Shown here piece by piece: positions 5,487 to 7,619 of a stretch of 7,619 nucleotides of DNA (its first letter is position 1; the number at the start of each line of letters is the position of its first letter). Source of the stretch: Anaerolineales bacterium (lineage in GTDB: Bacteria; Chloroflexota; Anaerolineae; Anaerolineales; UBA6663). Made by a program: the position numbers and the translations under genes. The notes below the pieces were generated by a model that was not told the DNA's origin, made no database searches, and was given only the letters and a program-made list of their open reading frames with translations. The stretch lies in assembly GCA_016789165.1 (NCBI GenBank), contig JAEURL010000485.1, positions 1-7,619 on the forward strand. Reading direction: 5' to 3'.

Positions 5487-6095
5487 ATGACGGATGGGAT
5501 GCGGATGGAAGAACGACAGGCGTTAGCCCGCCTGCGGCGCGGCGATCTGGCCGGCCTGGAGCCCTTGGTGCGCGCACACCAGCTGCGCGCCGTGCGGGCC
5601 GCCGCCCTGATCGTGCGCGACCGGGCGCTGGCGGAGGACCTGGTGCAGGCCGCCTTTCTGCGGGCGGCCGAGCGCATCGCCCAGCTTGACCCGGGCCGGC
5701 CGTTTGGCCCGTGGTTTCTGCGCAGCGTGGTGAACGACGCCCTCAAGGCGGCGGCCCGGCGCGAACGCCAAGTCTCGCTGGATGATGAGCCGGACGAGGG
5801 CGGCGCCGGGCTGGCCGGCCACCTGGCGGACCCGGCCCTGGACCCCGCGGCGCTGGCCGAGCTGGCCGAGACGCGTCAGGCGGTCTGGGCGGCCCTGGGG
5901 CGGCTCTCGCCGCGCCAGCGGGCGGCCGTCGTCCTGCGCTACTACCTGGAGCTGGACGAGGCCGAAGTGGCGGCGCGGCTGCAGGCGGCGCCCGGCACGA
6001 TCAAGTGGCACCTTCACCAGGCCCGCGCCCGCCTGCGGCAGCTCCTGCATCCCTTGGCACCCGCGCGCAACAAGCGCCGGGAGGAGAGAGGCTGA
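5487..6095 (+). CDS. ECF-type RNA polymerase sigma factor
   Basis: This 202-residue sigma-70 family protein has only regions 2 and 4, as in the extracytoplasmic-function group. Region 2 covers about 18-92: 'RRGDLAGLEPLVRAHQ', then 'AEDLVQAAFLRAAERI' (core binding and -10 recognition) and 'PWFLRSVVNDALKAARR'-like residues. An acidic linker (98-125) follows. Region 4 covers about 128-186: 'LGRLSPRQRAAVVLRYYLELDEAEVA' and then the helix-turn-helix GTIKWHLHQARARLR that reads the -35 element. The start is uncertain: ATG 5487, 5499 and 5505 are all in frame, and none has a well-spaced ribosome site. Family members often begin near the third (MEERQAL). It is one base upstream of its likely membrane anti-sigma factor, the usual pairing. 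A TAGTAT at 5460-5465 is a weak possible -10. Confidence 0.93.
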   Translation: MTDGMRMEERQALARLRRGDLAGLEPLVRAHQLRAVRAAALIVRDRALAEDLVQAAFLRAAERIAQLDPGRPFGPWFLRSVVNDALKAAARRERQVSLDDEPDEGGAGLAGHLADPALDPAALAELAETRQAVWAALGRLSPRQRAAVVLRYYLELDEAEVAARLQAAPGTIKWHLHQARARLRQLLHPLAPARNKRREERG

Positions 6096-6096
6096 T

Positions 6097-6924
6097 ATGG
6101 ATCACCCCCCGCGCCTGCGGCAGCAGCTCAGGCAACTGGCGGAAGAGATGGTGCCAGACGAGGTGGACCTGTGGCCTCGTCTTCAGGCCCGGCTGCGTGC
6201 CACTCGGCAAGGAACCGTTTCTATGAACACCTTTAAGTTTTCCGGGCGCCGGCGCTGGCTGGCGCTCCCGCTGGCCGCCGTGACGCTGGGCCTGGCTGTG
6301 GTGGTGGCCACGCCTCAGGGCCGAATCCTGGCGCAGCGGATCTGGCAATTCTTCACCCCGGCGGCCGGGCCCACGTTTCCGGTGCCGGTCGTCCAGCTGC
6401 CGGAGGCGGAAGCGCCCACGGCCGTGCCGCCGGCCGGCTTAGCCGGCTGCGAAGGCCTGGCCGGGGCGGCGGCCCTGGCCTGCCAAACCGCCCGGGCGGA
6501 GGCCGCCCTGGGGTTTGATCTGGTGCTGCCGGCCCAGGACGTGCCCGGGCTGGAGTTCGTGTATGCCCAGGTCAGCGATGAGCCCCTGGCCGCGACCGTG
6601 GTCTATAACGCCGTCGGCGGCGGGGCCGGCCTAGCCCTCACCCAGGGCCGCGGCCCGCTGGATCAGATCGTCTGGGAGGCGATCCCCCCGGAGGCCCTGG
6701 TCGAACAGGTGCAGGTGCATGGGCTGCCGGCGGAGTACGTGCGCGGCACGTTCGTGGTCTATGCCGGCGCCCGCGAGGCGACCTGGAACGCGGAGGCCCC
6801 CGTGCAGCGTTTGCGCTGGCGGGCGGGCGATACCTGGTTCGAGCTGCGCCTGGATGGCGGCGTGGAGGCCGTGGCGCAGCTCGACCGCGCCGGGCTGATC
6901 GCGCTGGCGGAGAGCCTGCGCTGA
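6097..6924 (+). CDS. Membrane anti-sigma factor-like protein (DUF4367-like outer domain)
   Basis: This 275-residue protein begins at an ATG one base after the sigma-factor stop, with a GGAGGAGAGAGG ribosome site inside the sigma gene end. A short cytoplasmic part (1-50) includes 'LAEEMVPDEVDLWPRLQARLR', a pattern I recall at the N-terminus of Chloroflexota anti-sigma proteins. One transmembrane helix (about 54-72) follows three arginines, giving N-in topology. The outer part has an amphipathic 'QRIWQFFTP' stretch, a Pro/Ala linker (about 95-115), and a mixed alpha/beta domain (about 130-275) resembling DUF4367. The zinc anti-sigma motif HxxxCxxC is absent. Cys118 and Cys129, outside the membrane, could form a disulfide. 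By position and topology it should hold the sigma factor inactive at the membrane until a signal arrives; the signal is unknown. The frame is open far upstream but overlaps the sigma gene. Confidence 0.83.
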   Translation: MDHPPRLRQQLRQLAEEMVPDEVDLWPRLQARLRATRQGTVSMNTFKFSGRRRWLALPLAAVTLGLAVVVATPQGRILAQRIWQFFTPAAGPTFPVPVVQLPEAEAPTAVPPAGLAGCEGLAGAAALACQTARAEAALGFDLVLPAQDVPGLEFVYAQVSDEPLAATVVYNAVGGGAGLALTQGRGPLDQIVWEAIPPEALVEQVQVHGLPAEYVRGTFVVYAGAREATWNAEAPVQRLRWRAGDTWFELRLDGGVEAVAQLDRAGLIALAESLR

Positions 6925-6956
6925 CGGCCGGCGGCCTGGCCGCGCGGATTTCAAGC

Positions 6957-6994
6957 AAGCTGGCGCCGCCCGGGCGGGCGCGCCAGCTTTTTTT
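6957..6994 (+). terminator. Intrinsic terminator after the sigma/anti-sigma unit
   Basis: There is a perfect 10-bp stem, AAGCTGGCGC (6957-6966) with GCGCCAGCTT (6980-6989). It encloses a 13-base GC-rich loop that can fold further, and the T-run carries on to 6994. It lies 32 bases past the stop of the anti-sigma gene and isolates that unit from the ArsR-type gene. Confidence 0.9.
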
Positions 6995-7002
6995 GTGCCA
7001 GC

Positions 7003-7030
7003 TTGACTCGGGAGGAGGAATGAATATAAT
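7003..7030 (+). promoter_or_regulatory. Sigma-70-type promoter of the ArsR/DUF2087 gene
   Basis: TTGACT (7003-7008), a 16-bp spacer and a perfect TATAAT (7025-7030) form the best promoter in the window. The predicted start is at 7036-7038, giving a leader of about 25 bases. A GGTGATC at 7053-7059 acts as the ribosome site for ATG 7062. Confidence 0.8.
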
Positions 7031-7031
7031 T

Positions 7032-7043
7032 AGATATGTATCT
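7032..7043. promoter_or_regulatory. Candidate operator: palindrome AGATATGTATCT at the transcription start
   Basis: AGATA and TATCT are perfect inverted repeats around a central TG, placed two bases after the -10 box and over the predicted start. ArsR-family repressors commonly bind AT-rich inverted repeats at such sites and repress their own genes. Binding by the neighbouring gene product is inference. Confidence 0.45.
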
Positions 7044-7061
7044 CATTGATGTGGTGATCCT

Positions 7062-7619
7062 ATGACTGAGACAAATCCGGCGCTGACCCAGTTTTTCAAG
7101 GCCCTGGCGGACGGGACCCGGCTGAAGATCGTGGGCCTGCTGGCGCGCGAGGCCCTGACCGGCGAGCAACTGGCGGCCATGCTCGGCGTGCAGCCGGCCA
7201 CCATCTCGCATCATCTGGCGAAGCTGGCCGAGGCCGGCCTGGTGGAGGTGGAGGGCCAGCGCGGGCGCGAGAAACCGTACCGCCTGCGGCTGGAGGCCGT
7301 GCATGGGCTGGCCCAGTCGCTGCTGGCCCAGGGCACCCTGCCCCAGACGGCGGCCGGCGTGGACGTGGAGGCCTTTGACCGCAAGGTGGTCCGGGATTTT
7401 TCGCGGCGCGACGGATCCCTTAAGGAGATCCCGGCCCAGCAGAAGAAGCTCCAGGCCGTGCTGCGGCACATCGCCCGGAAGTTCGAGCCTGGCCAGACCT
7501 ATGCCGAGAAGCACGTCAACTTCGTCCTGGCGCGCTTCCACCCGGATGTGGCCAGCCTGCGCCGGGCGCTGGTCAGCTACGGGCTGTTGGCGCGGGACAG
7601 CGAGGGACGCCAATACTGG
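7062..7619 (+). CDS. ArsR-family regulator with DUF2087-like C-terminal domain, partial at right edge
   Basis: The frame is open from the ATG at 7062 to the last base, 186 residues with no stop. Residues 5-80 are an ArsR-type winged helix-turn-helix: 'FFKALADGTRLKIVGLL', then 'LTGEQLAAMLGVQPATISHHLAKLAEAGLV' with the recognition helix, and the wing 'GQRGREKPYRL'. The metal-binding CVC motif of arsenic and cadmium sensors is absent, so it is not an obvious metal sensor. Residues 112-186 resemble DUF2087: DFSRRDGSLKEIPAQQKK, 'TYAEKHVNFVLARFHPD', 'LRRALVSYGLLARD' and a final YW, a pattern that usually lies very near the C-terminus. Only a few residues are likely missing. It is probably an autoregulated repressor, given the palindrome at its promoter; the ligand is unknown. 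A 9-codon ORF (7036-7065) overlaps its start as ATGA. Confidence 0.9.
   Translation, partial: MTETNPALTQFFKALADGTRLKIVGLLAREALTGEQLAAMLGVQPATISHHLAKLAEAGLVEVEGQRGREKPYRLRLEAVHGLAQSLLAQGTLPQTAAGVDVEAFDRKVVRDFSRRDGSLKEIPAQQKKLQAVLRHIARKFEPGQTYAEKHVNFVLARFHPDVASLRRALVSYGLLARDSEGRQYW

Larger units (their letters stand above)
93..7239. repeat. Dispersed palindromic octamer GGCCGGCC, 19 copies
   Basis: Exact copies begin at 93, 157, 480, 1526, 1612, 2628, 2688, 2740, 2744, 2864, 3646, 3650, 4682, 5445, 5549, 5694, 5813, 6624 and 7232. Two pairs overlap. They fall in most genes, on both strands and in different reading frames, and one is intergenic (5445). Roughly one copy would be expected by base composition alone if GC is about two thirds. 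This was counted by eye and is probably complete to within one or two. Confidence 0.65.

Noticed and set aside
1346..6099. Identical junction GGCTGATATG at 1343-1352 and 6090-6099
   Set aside because: Both are stop codons followed after one base by the next ATG. The shared ten bases reflect codon choice at tight gene junctions, and two copies are not evidence of a signal.

Overview
The window is GC-rich bacterial chromosome, almost fully coding, with short gaps and genes on both strands. Gene content points to Chloroflexota, probably an Anaerolineae-type genome. The signs are a catalytically degenerate PP2C-like protein, a zinc-ribbon/transmembrane protein next to a HEAT-repeat protein, an ECF sigma factor with a DUF4367-like membrane partner, and an ArsR-type regulator with a DUF2087-like tail. 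This assignment is inference from family resemblance, not a database match.

Layout. (1) 2-535, minus: the N-terminal 178 residues of a PP2C-fold protein that lacks the catalytic acidic motifs; it runs off the left edge. Its -10 box sits so close to the ATG that the message is probably leaderless. (2) 659-2425, plus: a two-gene unit of a HEAT-repeat protein and a zinc-ribbon membrane protein. The second gene is broken by a frameshift inside its second zinc ribbon. The unit ends in a clear intrinsic terminator at 2446-2472. (3) 2503-3606, plus: a CelD/FemAB-like GNAT acyltransferase. (4) 3616-5371, minus: three genes in the order phosphoribosyltransferase, molybdopterin oxidoreductase of the YuiH type, and single-domain response regulator. 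The last converges on the GNAT gene. (5) 5487-6924, plus: an ECF sigma factor and its probable membrane anti-sigma factor, one base apart, ending in a strong terminator at 6957-6994. (6) 7062 to the right edge, plus: an ArsR/DUF2087 regulator. It has the best promoter in the window (TTGACT, 16 bp, TATAAT) and a perfect small palindrome at the predicted transcription start.

Functionally the window is a set of regulatory and housekeeping genes rather than one pathway. The only clear partnerships are the sigma/anti-sigma pair and the HEAT/zinc-ribbon pair. I found no convincing new multi-gene system. The points most worth checking are the frameshift, where about 25 missing bases would restore the normal ribbon spacing exactly; the strong excess of the palindromic octamer GGCCGGCC (19 copies); the pseudo-phosphatase; and the ArsR promoter with its overlapping 9-codon ORFs. 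No tRNA, rRNA, CRISPR array or mobile element was seen.
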